Of a DNA stretch of 64,000 nt, positions 25,914 through 34,779 are shown piece by piece. The notes below the pieces were generated by a model that saw only the letters and a program-made list of their open reading frames with translations, was not told the DNA's origin and did not search any database. Each line of letters begins with the position of its first letter. Within the stretch, counting starts at the first letter, position 1. Origin of the DNA: Terriglobia bacterium (lineage in GTDB: Bacteria > Acidobacteriota > Terriglobia > JAJPHL01); the NCBI GenBank assembly GCA_021325275.1, contig JAJPHL010000042.1:124001-188000 (forward strand), read 5' to 3'. The position numbers and the translations under genes are program-made.

Positions 25914-26999
25914 ATGAAGAAGATTCAATGGGGCTGGTTGAAATCAAGCATGCTGGCGGTGGCGCTGCTGGCCTTTGCGGCAGCGTCATCCGCGCAGTTG
26001 ACGGTGACCGGCGCGGGCGCGTCGTTCCCGTATCCGATGTATTCGAAGTGGTTCGATGAGTATCACAAGGCCCATCCCGATACGCAGATCAACTATCAAT
26101 CGATCGGCTCGGGCGGCGGCATCAAGAACATCACCGACGGTACCGTAGACTTCGGCGCCAGCGACATGCCGATGACCGACAAACAACTGGCCGAGTACAG
26201 GACGGCGCAGAACCAAGGCATCCAGCATTTCCCCACCGTATTGGGCGCGGCGGTGCCGCTGTACAACGTGCCGGGAGTTTCGGGCGACCTGAATTTCTCG
26301 GGCCCCGTGCTGGCCGACATTTTCTTGGGCAAAATTACCAAGTGGAACGATGCGGCGATCGTCAAGGAAAACCCCGGCGTGAAATTGCCGGCCACCGAGA
26401 TTGTCGTGGTGCATCGCTCCGACCCGAGTGGAACTACTTTTATGTGGACCGACTTTCTCTCGAAGGTCAGCCCGGAGTGGAAGAGCAAGGTGGGCGCGAA
26501 CACGGCGGTGAATTGGCCCGTCGGACTCGGCGGCAAGGGGTCGGAAGGCGTCACCGGCACGGTGAAGCAGACCGCCAACTCCCTCGGCTACGTGGAGCTT
26601 CTCTACGCCAAGCAAAACAAACTGGCCTACGGCAAGGTGAAGAACAGCTCCGGCAAGTTCATCAAGGCGGAAGTGGACTCGGTGAGCGCGGCCGCCGCGG
26701 GCGTGGAAGTGCCCGCGGATTTCCGCGTCTCGATCACCGATCCCAAGGGCGACAAGGCGTATCCGGTTTCCAGCTTCACCTGGCTGCTGGTGCCCGAGAA
26801 GATCAAGGATCCGGCGAAGGACAAAGCGGTCCACGATTTCCTGGTTTGGATGATCGGACCGGGACAAACGCTGACCGCTGCCCTTGATTACGCGCCGCTG
26901 CCCAAGTCCGTGGTCGATATGGAGAAGAAAGCACTTGGCTTGGCGGCCGATGCTCCGGTGAAGTCGCCGGCCAAGGCGGCACCGAAAAAGGGCAAGTAG
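25914..26999 (+). CDS. pstS: Phosphate-binding periplasmic protein PstS
   Basis: A 361-residue substrate-binding protein of the high-affinity Pst transporter. A signal peptide (~1-27, ending SSAQ) is followed by LTVTGAGASFPYPMYSKWFD, the characteristic PstS start with phosphate-binding residues; IGSGGGIKNI, DFGASDMPMTD and VVHRSDPSGTTFMWTDF are the remaining binding-site segments. GGAGG at 25899-25903 lies 10 nt before ATG. The C-terminus is an Ala/Lys/Pro tail (SPAKAAPKKGK). A stable hairpin follows the stop. Confidence 0.95.
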   Translation: MKKIQWGWLKSSMLAVALLAFAAASSAQLTVTGAGASFPYPMYSKWFDEYHKAHPDTQINYQSIGSGGGIKNITDGTVDFGASDMPMTDKQLAEYRTAQNQGIQHFPTVLGAAVPLYNVPGVSGDLNFSGPVLADIFLGKITKWNDAAIVKENPGVKLPATEIVVVHRSDPSGTTFMWTDFLSKVSPEWKSKVGANTAVNWPVGLGGKGSEGVTGTVKQTANSLGYVELLYAKQNKLAYGKVKNSSGKFIKAEVDSVSAAAAGVEVPADFRVSITDPKGDKAYPVSSFTWLLVPEKIKDPAKDKAVHDFLVWMIGPGQTLTAALDYAPLPKSVVDMEKKALGLAADAPVKSPAKAAPKKGK

Positions 27000-27011
27000 A
27001 AAAACTTTGAC

Positions 27012-27038
27012 GAACGATCGTGCCCGGCGCGATCGTTC
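27012..27038 (+). terminator. Stem-loop after pstS (terminator or mRNA-stabilising hairpin)
   Basis: GAACGATCG (27012-27020) and CGATCGTTC (27030-27038) form a perfect 9-bp stem with a 9-nt loop, followed by CTGCCTTTTG. The T tract is weak, so partial termination or protection of the upstream mRNA is likely. It would allow much higher PstS than DUF47/Pit levels from one transcript. Confidence 0.55.
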
Positions 27039-27089
27039 CTGCCTTTTGACCACGTCGAGAGGATCAAGCTGAGGTAGGATGGTTGCCTC

Positions 27090-27701
27090 ATGCGTTTGAT
27101 CCCGCGGGAAGAGCGTTTCTTTGAATTGTTCGTGGACCTGGCCGCGGTGATCCAGTCGGCGTCGCGAGCCTTGCTGGAAATGCTCGACAAGATGGACGAC
27201 CTGGACGCGCGCGCCACGAACATCCGCGACCTGGAACATCGCGGCGACAATCTCACGCACGACATCAAGACGCGCCTTAACAAAACCTTCATCACGCCGT
27301 TTGACCGTGAGGATATTCACGCGCTCTCCTCGCACATGGACGACGTGCTCGACAACATCGAAGTGGCCGCCAACAAAATCGTGCTCTACAAAATCGTCAC
27401 GCGCTCGCCGCGAGCCGTCGAACTGGGACAAATCATCGTCCGCTGCGCGGACCGCATGCACACCGCCGTCGGCGAACTGGAAAAAGGCGATCACGTGGTG
27501 GAACATTGCATCGAACTAAACCGTTTGGAAAACGACGGCGACCGCGTCAGCCGGTCGGCGATCGCCGAACTGTTCGAGACCGAGAGCGATCCCATCGCCC
27601 TGATCAAGTGGAAGGAACTGTTGGAAGTTTTGGAAGGCGCCATCGATCGTTGCGAAGATGTCGCCAACACCTTGGAAACCGTGGTTATCAAGAACGCCTG
27701 A
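27090..27701 (+). CDS. DUF47 / PhoU-like Pit accessory protein
   Basis: A 203-residue all-alpha protein of the DUF47 (TIGR00153, PhoU-related) family. The start LIPREERFFELFVDLAAVI is typical; ExxxD-type metal-binding motifs occur in DLEHRGDNLTHDIKTRLN and in HCIELNRLENDGDRVSRS. Such proteins are usually encoded directly before Pit phosphate permeases and are thought to control them. Here pit follows within 8 nt. Confidence 0.9.
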   Translation: MRLIPREERFFELFVDLAAVIQSASRALLEMLDKMDDLDARATNIRDLEHRGDNLTHDIKTRLNKTFITPFDREDIHALSSHMDDVLDNIEVAANKIVLYKIVTRSPRAVELGQIIVRCADRMHTAVGELEKGDHVVEHCIELNRLENDGDRVSRSAIAELFETESDPIALIKWKELLEVLEGAIDRCEDVANTLETVVIKNA

Positions 27702-27708
27702 CGCGACC

Positions 27709-28713
27709 GTGGACCACACACTTCTATTTGTCGGAACGATCGTTGCCACGGCGCTCATATTCGACTTTATCAACGGATTTCACGATGCCGCCAATTCCAT
27801 CGCCACGGTGGTGTCCACGCGAGTGCTCTCGCCGCGCTTCGCGGTGATCTGGGCGGCGTTCTTCAACTTTATCGCCGCGTTTTTCTTCGGCACGGCCGTC
27901 GCCAAGACGATCGGCAGCGGCATGATTCACATCGAAATGGTCACGCAAAGCGTGATCCTGTGCGGACTCGGCGGCGCGATCGCTTGGAACCTGATCACCT
28001 GGTGGCTGGGCCTGCCGACCAGTTCGTCCCACGCGCTGATCGGAGGTTACGCGGGCGCGGCGGTGGCGCACGCCGGCCCGGACGTTGTGATTGTATCGGG
28101 CTGGTATAAGACGATCGCCTACATTTTTCTCTCACCGCTCATCGGCATGGCATTGGGGCTCCTTCTCATGGTCGCGGTGAGTTGGATTTTTCGCCGGCAG
28201 ACTCCGCAACGCGTCGACAAATGGTTTCGCCGGTTGCAACTGCTCTCGGCCGCGGCGTTCAGCTTCGCGCACGGCACCAACGACGCGCAGAAAACCATGG
28301 GCATCATCGCCGGTGCGCTGTACAAAGCGCATTATCTCGACAGTTTTCGGATTCCCTGGGCGGTGATTCTCGCCGCGCACGCGGCCATCGGATTCGGTAC
28401 GCTCTCCGGCGGATGGCGAATCGTGAAGACGATGGGACAGCGCATCACCAAGCTGCGCCCCGTCGGCGGATTCTGCGCGGAAACCGCCGGCGCGATCACG
28501 ATCATCGGCGTCACGCTGTTCGGGATTCCCGTTTCCACGACGCACACCATCACCGGCGCGATCGTCGGCGTGGGATCGACGCAGCGGCTCAGCGCGGTGC
28601 GCTGGGGCGTGGCCACGCAAATCATCTGGGCATGGATTTTGACCATTCCCGCGTCGGCGGCGATCGCGTGGGTCGCGTTCCAGTTGATCGAAATGGGTTG
28701 GCCGAGCGCTTAG
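27709..28713 (+). CDS. pit: Low-affinity inorganic phosphate transporter (Pit family)
   Basis: A 334-residue permease with about ten hydrophobic segments. The PiT family duplicated signature is present twice: DFINGFHDAANSIATVVSTR near the N-terminus and SFAHGTNDAQKTMGIIAGAL in the second half; GLPTSSSHALIGGYAG and GIPVSTTHTITGAIVG are the paired pore motifs. It is expected to import metal-phosphate driven by the proton gradient. The start is taken as GTG 27709; an ATG at 27658 would overlap the DUF47 gene by 44 nt. Confidence 0.92.
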   Translation: MDHTLLFVGTIVATALIFDFINGFHDAANSIATVVSTRVLSPRFAVIWAAFFNFIAAFFFGTAVAKTIGSGMIHIEMVTQSVILCGLGGAIAWNLITWWLGLPTSSSHALIGGYAGAAVAHAGPDVVIVSGWYKTIAYIFLSPLIGMALGLLLMVAVSWIFRRQTPQRVDKWFRRLQLLSAAAFSFAHGTNDAQKTMGIIAGALYKAHYLDSFRIPWAVILAAHAAIGFGTLSGGWRIVKTMGQRITKLRPVGGFCAETAGAITIIGVTLFGIPVSTTHTITGAIVGVGSTQRLSAVRWGVATQIIWAWILTIPASAAIAWVAFQLIEMGWPSA

Positions 28714-28730
28714 CGTTTGCCGCGACGCAT

Positions 28731-28752
28731 CTTAACGCGGCTTTAACTTTTC
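28731..28752 (+). promoter_or_regulatory. Candidate Pho box: two 11-bp direct repeats before pstC
   Basis: CTTAACGCGGC and TTTAACTTTTC lie head to tail, with the TTAAC core repeated at 11-bp spacing. The core matches the repeats at 24022-24054. The box lies in the 69-nt gap between pit and pstC, so pstCAB-phoU could have its own phosphate-starvation promoter. Confidence 0.55.
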
Positions 28753-28782
28753 GTGCGCGGCGCCAATGATACGCTGGCGTCG

Positions 28783-29739
28783 ATGGCGACTTCGCAAGCG
28801 GTGGTTCGACCGGCCAATCGCTTCTTCCGCAGAGTGCGGGAAGGTAACGAAATCGCCTATACGATTACGGTCATTTGCGCGGCGAGCATCCTGCTTGTTA
28901 CCGTTCTGCTGGTCTTTCAACTTTGGAATAATTCCGGCATCGCTCGCCACAAGTTTGGCTGGAGTTTCATCGGAAGCCAGACTTGGGATCCTGTGAATGA
29001 AGATTTCGGCGCACTGCCGTTGGCATTCGGCACGCTCGTCTCGTCGGCGTTGGCGCTGCTGATCGCGGTACCGTCGGGATTGATGGCGGCGATCTTTCTG
29101 GCCGAACTCGCGCCGCCCAAAGCCTCCGACGTCCTCACGTTCCTCATCGAATTGTTGGCCGCCGTTCCCAGCGTGATCTACGGATTGCTGGGCATCTTCC
29201 TACTGGTTCCGATACTGAAGGACCACGTTGTGCCGGTGTTGAAATCGACGCTCGGTTGGTTGCCGATTTTTTCGGGACCGTTCTACGGCTACAGCATGCT
29301 GGCGGCCGGACTTGTCCTGGCGATCATGATCATTCCGTTTATCGTCAGCGTGTCGCGCGAAGTGTTGCTGGCGGTTCCGGTCGAGCAGCGCGAGGCGGCG
29401 CTCGGTTTGGGCGCCACGCGTTGGGAAGCCACCTGGCAAATCGTGATTCCCTACGCCAGTCGCGGAATCTACGGATCGATTTTCTTGGCACTGGCGCGCG
29501 CTCTCGGTGAAACCATGGCGGTGACCATGGTGATCGGGAACAATCCGAAGATCGCCATGTCGCTTTTGGCGCCGGGCTATTCGATTGCCGCAGTGATCGC
29601 CAACGAGTTCTCGGAAGCCTCGAGCGCGATGCATGCGGCGTCACTGACAGAGCTGGGTTTGGTGTTGTTCGCGATCACCGTGATCATCAACGGCGCCGCG
29701 CGCCTTATGATGCTCACCACCGCGGAGCATGCGAAGTGA
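28783..29739 (+). CDS. pstC: Phosphate ABC transporter permease PstC
   Basis: A 318-residue inner-membrane permease. Six membrane segments are visible, with the ABC permease EAA-like loop EQREAALGLGATRWEATWQI and the PstC motif AVPSVIYGLLGIF. It forms the channel with PstA for phosphate delivered by PstS. ATG 28783 is preferred over GTG 28753, which overlaps the end of the Pho-box region. Its stop overlaps the pstA start (GTGA). Confidence 0.94.
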   Translation: MATSQAVVRPANRFFRRVREGNEIAYTITVICAASILLVTVLLVFQLWNNSGIARHKFGWSFIGSQTWDPVNEDFGALPLAFGTLVSSALALLIAVPSGLMAAIFLAELAPPKASDVLTFLIELLAAVPSVIYGLLGIFLLVPILKDHVVPVLKSTLGWLPIFSGPFYGYSMLAAGLVLAIMIIPFIVSVSREVLLAVPVEQREAALGLGATRWEATWQIVIPYASRGIYGSIFLALARALGETMAVTMVIGNNPKIAMSLLAPGYSIAAVIANEFSEASSAMHAASLTELGLVLFAITVIINGAARLMMLTTAEHAK

Positions 29740-30587
29740 CGAACACGCTGTCCTTCCGCCGCCGCGCCGTGAACAACGTCATGCTCTCGCTGACGGCCGT
29801 GTTCACGGTCCTGGTGGTGGGCTCGTTGTTCGTGATCCTGGGATATTTGGCCTACAACGGCTGGCATTTCTTGAACTGGGATTTCTTCACGAAGTTGCCT
29901 ACGCCGGTGGGAGAGCCCGGCGGCGGGATGGCCAACGCGATTGTCGGCTCGGCAAAAATGCTGCTGGTGGCCACCATGATCGGCGTGCCGTTCGGTTTTT
30001 TGGGCGGCGTTTATCTTTCCGAATTCGGCGGCGAGCACGGCTTGTTTCCGTTTCTGGTCCGCTACACCACGGACTTGCTGAACGGCGTGCCTTCCATCGT
30101 GATCGGCATTTTTGCGTGGACCGTTCTGGTGCGGCCGCGCCATCATTACTCGGCATGGGCCGGCGGAATTGCGCTCGGCATCATGATGGTGCCCATCGCG
30201 CTGCGATCCACCGAGGAATTTCTGCAAGGCGTGCCGAACTCCATGCGCGAAGGCGCCATGGCGTTAGGCGCGAGCAAGGCGTGGACGATCTTCACGGTCG
30301 TGATTCCCGCGGCGATGAAGGGAATCATCTCCGGCATGATGCTCGACTTGGCGCGCGTGGCCGGTGAAACGGCACCCTTGTTGTTCACCGCGCTCAGCAG
30401 CCGTTATTGGAGTAAAGGCTGGGACGAGCCGACCGCTTCGCTGCCGGTGATGATCTTCAACTACGCCGTGTCGCCTTACGACGACTGGCACCAGCAGGCG
30501 TGGGCCGCCGGTTTTGTCCTCTTGGCGTTGGTGCTTCTCGTGAATATAATCGCTCGCGGAGTGCTTTCCCGGGCGACTTACAAGTAG
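29736..30587 (+). CDS. pstA: Phosphate ABC transporter permease PstA
   Basis: A 283-residue inner-membrane permease, the partner of PstC. It has six hydrophobic segments, [14 protein letters not shown] (the PstA counterpart of the PstC pore motif) and the coupling loop [20 protein letters not shown] that contacts PstB. The start is GTG at 29736, overlapping the pstC stop by 4 nt. pstB starts 6 nt after its stop. Confidence 0.94.
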   Translation: MTNTLSFRRRAVNNVMLSLTAVFTVLVVGSLFVILGYLAYNGWHFLNWDFFTKLPTPVGEPGGGMANAIVGSAKMLLVATMIGVPFGFLGGVYLSEFGGEHGLFPFLVRYTTDLLNGVPSIVIGIFAWTVLVRPRHHYSAWAGGIALGIMMVPIALRSTEEFLQGVPNSMREGAMALGASKAWTIFTVVIPAAMKGIISGMMLDLARVAGETAPLLFTALSSRYWSKGWDEPTASLPVMIFNYAVSPYDDWHQQAWAAGFVLLALVLLVNIIARGVLSRATYK

Positions 30588-30592
30588 GTGTT

Positions 30593-31423
30593 ATGAATGA
30601 AGTCGACGGAACGGCCGTACGTATGGTACAGGACCCCACGCAAACGATTCCCGCCGAGGCGACCAAGCCGGAGATGAAGGTGCAGCTCCGCACCGAAGGG
30701 GTCAATTTCTACTATGGAAAATACCAAGCCCTGCACGGCATCGACCTGGATGTTTATCGCCACAAGATCACCGCGCTGATCGGTCCCTCGGGCTGCGGCA
30801 AATCCACGTTCCTGCGGACGCTCAACCGCATTTGCGAGACGATCAGCCATACACGCGTGGAAGGCAAAATCCTGTTGGACGGCGAAGACGTGATGGAGCT
30901 TGACGTGACGAGCTTGCGCCGCCGCGTCGGCATGGTCTTCCAGCGGCCGAATCCGTTTCCGAAATCGATTTTCGACAACGTCGCCTATGGCGCGCGCATC
31001 AATGGATTGCACCGCCAGAAGCGCATTCGCGACATCGTGGAAGAAAGCTTGGTGCGCGCCGCGCTCTTCGAGGAAGTAAAGGACAAATTGCAGCAATCGG
31101 CCCTGGCGCTTTCCGGCGGCCAGCAACAGCGCTTGTGCATTGCGCGCGCTCTTGCCGTCAATCCCGAAGTGCTGCTGCTCGACGAGCCGTGCTCGGCGCT
31201 CGATCCCATCGCGACAGCAAAGATCGAAGAACTGCTGTTTGTCCTGAAAGATACCTGTACCATGGTGATGGTGACGCACAACATGCAGCAAGCCGCGCGC
31301 ACCGCCGAATACACCGGATTCTTCCTGCTGGGACGGTTGATCGAGTTCGATAAGACCGACACGATCTTCCGCAATCCCTCCAAGAAAGAAACGGAAGATT
31401 ACATCACCGGACGCTTCGGGTAA
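30593..31423 (+). CDS. pstB: Phosphate ABC transporter ATP-binding protein PstB
   Basis: A 276-residue ATPase. Walker A is GPSGCGKST, the Q loop [10 protein letters not shown] is PstB-type, the ABC signature is LSGGQQQRL, Walker [13 protein letters not shown], and the H loop [27 protein letters not shown] before Walker A is the usual PstB A-loop region. It powers the PstCA channel. A GTAGGTG purine tract lies just before ATG 30593. Confidence 0.96.
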   Translation: MNEVDGTAVRMVQDPTQTIPAEATKPEMKVQLRTEGVNFYYGKYQALHGIDLDVYRHKITALIGPSGCGKSTFLRTLNRICETISHTRVEGKILLDGEDVMELDVTSLRRRVGMVFQRPNPFPKSIFDNVAYGARINGLHRQKRIRDIVEESLVRAALFEEVKDKLQQSALALSGGQQQRLCIARALAVNPEVLLLDEPCSALDPIATAKIEELLFVLKDTCTMVMVTHNMQQAARTAEYTGFFLLGRLIEFDKTDTIFRNPSKKETEDYITGRFG

Positions 31424-31431
31424 GGAGATTT

Positions 31432-32103
31432 ATGCGGCATTTCAGTGTGGAACTGGAGGAACTGAACCAGTCGCTTCTGCAAATGGGCGGCTTGGTGGAG
31501 CAGTCCATCCGGCGCGCCGTGCAGTCGGTGGTGGAGCGCGAAAAAGAAGTTGCCAAGCAGGTGATGCGCGACGAAGAGCGCGTCAACCAGATGCAACTGG
31601 AAATCGACGCGTCCACAACGCGCCTGCTGGCGCTGAATCAGCCGGTAGCGCGCGATTTACGCCGCCTCACGGCGATCCTGAAGATCAACACCGACCTCGA
31701 GCGCATGGGCGATCTCGCAGTGAACGTGGCGGAGCGCGCGATCTCGCTGGCGAATCGGCCGAGGCTGAAGGCGATGGTGGACATCCCCAAGATGGCGTCA
31801 CTCACCGAAAGCATGCTGCTGCGGAGTCTCGACGCTTTTGTGAAAGGCGACGCCGATCTCGCCACTTCTGTGCTGACTTCCGACAACGAGGTGGACGCGC
31901 TGCGCGACGCCGTGTACGACGAAATGGTCGCGCTGATGCAGCGCGAACCGATGGCCGTTCCCGGCGCGGTGGACTTGATGTTTGTGGCGCGCAATCTCGA
32001 AAGGATCGCCGACCATTCCACGAATATCGCGGAAGACGTGATTTTCCTGGTGAAAGGCGAAGACGTTCGCCATCATCATTCCCATTCGGTGCCGCTCGCG
32101 TAG
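31432..32103 (+). CDS. phoU: Phosphate signalling regulator PhoU
   Basis: A 223-residue all-alpha protein with two PhoU repeats. Each repeat has a metal-cluster ExxxD motif: LRRLTAILKINTDLERMGDL in the first half and LMFVARNLERIADHSTNIAE in the second. In other bacteria PhoU couples Pst transport to PhoR and represses the Pho response when phosphate is ample. It lies 8 nt after pstB with a GGAGAT ribosome-binding site and closes the operon; a long inverted repeat follows. Confidence 0.95.
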   Translation: MRHFSVELEELNQSLLQMGGLVEQSIRRAVQSVVEREKEVAKQVMRDEERVNQMQLEIDASTTRLLALNQPVARDLRRLTAILKINTDLERMGDLAVNVAERAISLANRPRLKAMVDIPKMASLTESMLLRSLDAFVKGDADLATSVLTSDNEVDALRDAVYDEMVALMQREPMAVPGAVDLMFVARNLERIADHSTNIAEDVIFLVKGEDVRHHHSHSVPLA

Positions 32104-32117
32104 TCCACGGATTCAAA

Positions 32118-32224
32118 AACAATCCACAGATTACACAGATTGCAAAGATTAAGGACTGAGGATTCGGTCAATGCTAGCGTTGGCGCAACCTAATCTGTGA
32201 AATCTGTGTAATCTGTGGATTGTT
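32118..32224. repeat. 24-bp perfect inverted repeat of CACAGATTA words
   Basis: The arm 32118-32141 (centred on AATCCACAGATTACACAGAT) is perfectly complementary to 32201-32224 (AATCTGTGTAATCTGTGGAT and flanks), with a further imperfect inner stem. It lies at the convergent ends of phoU and the CoA-transferase gene and could act as a bidirectional terminator. The right arm encodes the last residues of the CoA transferase. Confidence 0.92.
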
Positions 32225-33230
32225 CTTTCCGAGGTTTGATCTGTGGATGACGGCTGAATCTCGGCGCCGGCGCCGGTTGTACCACGCCGTCAACTTCCAC
32301 GAAAGTTTGGCGCGCCACATTGTGCGGATGCCGCGGCGCTTCGTCAAGATCGAGCACCGGAGCCACGCAGGCGTCCGTTCCTTCCAACAGCGCACACCAT
32401 TCGTCGCGCGTTTTTTGGCGGAAGATTTCGGCGAACTGCTTCTTTTTCTCCGGCCAACTCGCTGGGCTGTCTGCGAGGCCGATCTTTTCCAAGAGCAGCG
32501 CATAGAACTGCGGCTCGATCGCGCCCACAGCGAGGAATTTTCCGTCGGCGCACGCGTAGGTGTCGTAGAACGGCGCCGCGCCGTCGAGCAAGTTGGACGC
32601 GCGTTCGTTCTTCCACGCGCCGGCCGCGCGCATACCGTAAATGATCGCCATCAGCAGCGACGCGCCGTCGGTCATCGCGGCGTCGACCACTTGGCCCTTG
32701 CCGGATCGCTGCGCTTCAATGACGCCCGCGAGGATTCCCACGGCCAGCAGCATTCCACCGCCGCCGAAATCGCCAACCAGATTGAGCGGCGGTGCGGGCG
32801 GGACGTCCTTGCGCCCCATGGCATGCAAGGCGCCCGAGAGCGCGATGTAGTTAATGTCATGACCGGCCGTGTCCGCGAGCGGGCCCGCCTGGCCCCAGCC
32901 CGTCATGCGGCCGTAGACTAACTTCGGATTGCGGGCGAGACACTCGTTGGGCCCGAGTTGCAATCGCTCCATCACGCCGGGCCGGAATCCTTCAATGAGC
33001 GCATCGGCTTTTTCGATCAACCGCATGGCGCGCGCGACGTCCGCGGGATTCTTCAGGTCGAGTGCGATGCAAGGTCGCGAGCGATGCAAGACATCGCCGT
33101 GATTGCGTGCCGCGCCGGGCCGATCGATGCGAATCACTTGTGCGCCCAAATCGGCCAACACCATTGCGCAAAACGGGGCGGGTCCAATGCCGGTGAACTC
33201 AACGATGCGGATGCCTTCCAGTGGTCCCAT
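32190..33230 (-). CDS. CaiB/BaiF family CoA transferase (AMACR-like)
   Basis: A 346-residue type III CoA-transferase-fold protein. [36 protein letters not shown] and the [20 protein letters not shown] stretch are typical; [20 protein letters not shown] with the [11 protein letters not shown] segment is closest to alpha-methylacyl-CoA racemases, which epimerise 2-methylacyl-CoA for beta-oxidation. Start ATG 33230 is at the conserved MGPLEG; another ATG at 33242 is possible. The final residues [11 protein letters not shown] are translated from the repeat at 32201-32224 and are not part of the fold. Divergent from the peptidase gene by 32 nt. Confidence 0.88.
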   Translation of the reverse strand: MGPLEGIRIVEFTGIGPAPFCAMVLADLGAQVIRIDRPGAARNHGDVLHRSRPCIALDLKNPADVARAMRLIEKADALIEGFRPGVMERLQLGPNECLARNPKLVYGRMTGWGQAGPLADTAGHDINYIALSGALHAMGRKDVPPAPPLNLVGDFGGGGMLLAVGILAGVIEAQRSGKGQVVDAAMTDGASLLMAIIYGMRAAGAWKNERASNLLDGAAPFYDTYACADGKFLAVGAIEPQFYALLLEKIGLADSPASWPEKKKQFAEIFRQKTRDEWCALLEGTDACVAPVLDLDEAPRHPHNVARQTFVEVDGVVQPAPAPRFSRHPQIKPRKEQSTDYTDFTD

Positions 33231-33262
33231 GTGTACGCCCATTATGGCGTATAGTTCGATGC

Positions 33263-34408
33263 ATGCGCTCACTCTTGCTGCTGGTTTTGGCGGTGGTGTC
33301 TTGGGAAGGCGGCTGGCAGTCCGATGACGGCTCGCGTCCCCGCGCGCGCGACCTGGGAATTGCGCCGGGCGTTTTTCCTGCGGGCGCGCGCAACGCCATC
33401 ACCGACGTGCGCGGCGTGCGCGTGGGTCACGCGACGATCGTCGAGGGAACGAACGTACACACGGGTGTCACAGCGATTCTGCCGCATGGCGGCAATTTGT
33501 TTCAGGAAAAAGTGACGGGCGCGGTCTTTGTCGGCAACGCGTTCGGCAAACTCGCGGGATCGACGCAAGTGCGCGAACTCGGCACGATCGAAACGCCGAT
33601 CGTGTTGACAAATACGTTGAGCGTCGGCACGGCGGCGGAGTCGGTGGTCGCGTGGACGCTGGAACAGCCGGGCAACGAGCGCGTGCAATCCGTGAACGCC
33701 TTGGTCGGTGAGACGAACGACGGCGGACTAAACGACATTCGTGGACTACATGTGAAGCGCGAGCACGTATACGAGGCGATCCGCCGCGCCAAGTCGGAAG
33801 AGGGCGCGGGCGCGGTGGAAGAAGGATCGGTGGGCGCGGGCGCCGGGACGATGTGTTTCGGATGGAAAGGAGGAATCGGAACGTCGTCACGCGTCTTGCC
33901 GCAGCGCTACGGCGGATACACGCTCGGCGTGTTGGTGCAAACGAATTTTGGCGGCGTCCTGACGATGGACGGCGTGCCGGTTGGCAAAGAACTGGGCCGC
34001 TACGCATTTTCTCCGCGCGGCGATGCAGGCTCCGGAGACGGATCGTGCATGATCGTAGTCGCCACCGACGCTCCGCTCGACGCGCGCGACTTGGGCCGCC
34101 TGGCTGCACGGGCCGTCTTTGGATTGGCGCGCACGGGCTCGAGTTTTTCGAATGGCTCGGGCGAGTTCGCGATCGCCTTCACGACGTCGCCGGAACTGCG
34201 GGCAAAATTCGGCGAAACCGCGCCGCGTACCCGGTCGATCTTGCCGGCGGAAGCAACGTCGCCGCTGTTTGAAGCAGCCCTCGAGGCGACGGAAGAAGCG
34301 GTCTACAACTCGCTCTTGAAAGCGACAACGGTGAAAGGCAAGAGCGCCACCGCCGAAGCGATCCCGGTGGATCGCGTGAAGGAAATCCTCAAGAAGTACG
34401 GGCGTTGA
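33263..34408 (+). CDS. Secreted DmpA/BapA-type aminopeptidase (P1/S58 family)
   Basis: A 381-residue Ntn-type, self-processing peptidase with a signal peptide ([17 protein letters not shown]). Family motifs: [20 protein letters not shown] at the mature N-terminus, [29 protein letters not shown] and [17 protein letters not shown], where the G-S bond is expected to be cleaved to expose the nucleophilic Ser of the beta subunit. Known relatives release N-terminal D-amino acids, L-amino acids or beta-amino acids; the specificity here cannot be read. ATG 33263 is the only start that gives a proper signal peptide. Confidence 0.9.
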   Translation: MRSLLLLVLAVVSWEGGWQSDDGSRPRARDLGIAPGVFPAGARNAITDVRGVRVGHATIVEGTNVHTGVTAILPHGGNLFQEKVTGAVFVGNAFGKLAGSTQVRELGTIETPIVLTNTLSVGTAAESVVAWTLEQPGNERVQSVNALVGETNDGGLNDIRGLHVKREHVYEAIRRAKSEEGAGAVEEGSVGAGAGTMCFGWKGGIGTSSRVLPQRYGGYTLGVLVQTNFGGVLTMDGVPVGKELGRYAFSPRGDAGSGDGSCMIVVATDAPLDARDLGRLAARAVFGLARTGSSFSNGSGEFAIAFTTSPELRAKFGETAPRTRSILPAEATSPLFEAALEATEEAVYNSLLKATTVKGKSATAEAIPVDRVKEILKKYGR

Positions 34409-34779
34409 TCGCCCGTGCTATTCTGACACTGGAGGCCGATCTTGAAGACGACGCAGCCCCGCCGCTCCCGAAAACTCTCAGTGTCCCAACGCTGGCGTCA
34501 GCATCCTTTGTACGGGGAAATCAAATGATGAGCTGATTAAGGAACAAGGAGTGAAGCCATTGGATCGGAAAACCTTCGAAGGCGGCTTTCCGCCCGAAGA
34601 GGACATCGACGCCTTCCTCGACTTAATCTACAAGAGCCGACGAACGCCGCGTGGTTGAGCCTCTTCTCATCGGCACGCGCTATTGTCAAATAATCGCCGC
34701 CACTTTGAGCACATTCCCGGACTCACGCTGATCAGCGAAGCACCACGCTAGCTCGACTCCTGCGATAGAATAAAGCTTC
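34409..34779. other. 371-nt gap with remnants only
   Basis: No intact gene is seen. The first half has three broken frames; one of them holds the antitoxin-like piece described at 34551-34658. The last ~100 nt before mqnA contain no clear promoter that I can defend. The mosaic of short frames suggests a decayed small module. Confidence 0.5.
34551..34658 (+). pseudogene. Possible antitoxin-like remnant
   Basis: From GTG 34551 a 35-residue frame reads VKPLDRKTFEGGFPPEEDID and then AFLDLIYKSRRTPRG. The frame stays open upstream with GKSNDELIKEQG but without a start codon. This word order (NDEL-x-EQGVKP, then an acidic EEDIDAFL segment and a basic end) is like small antitoxins found before PIN or RelE toxins. 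No toxin follows. It could be a relic or chance coding-like sequence. Confidence 0.3.

Noticed and set aside
24389-27506. Long minus-strand open frames (474 and 506 codons) opposite the porin, pstS and DUF47 genes
   Set aside because: They are antisense to well-supported genes, lack recognisable motifs and start sites, and follow from codon bias of the true strand.
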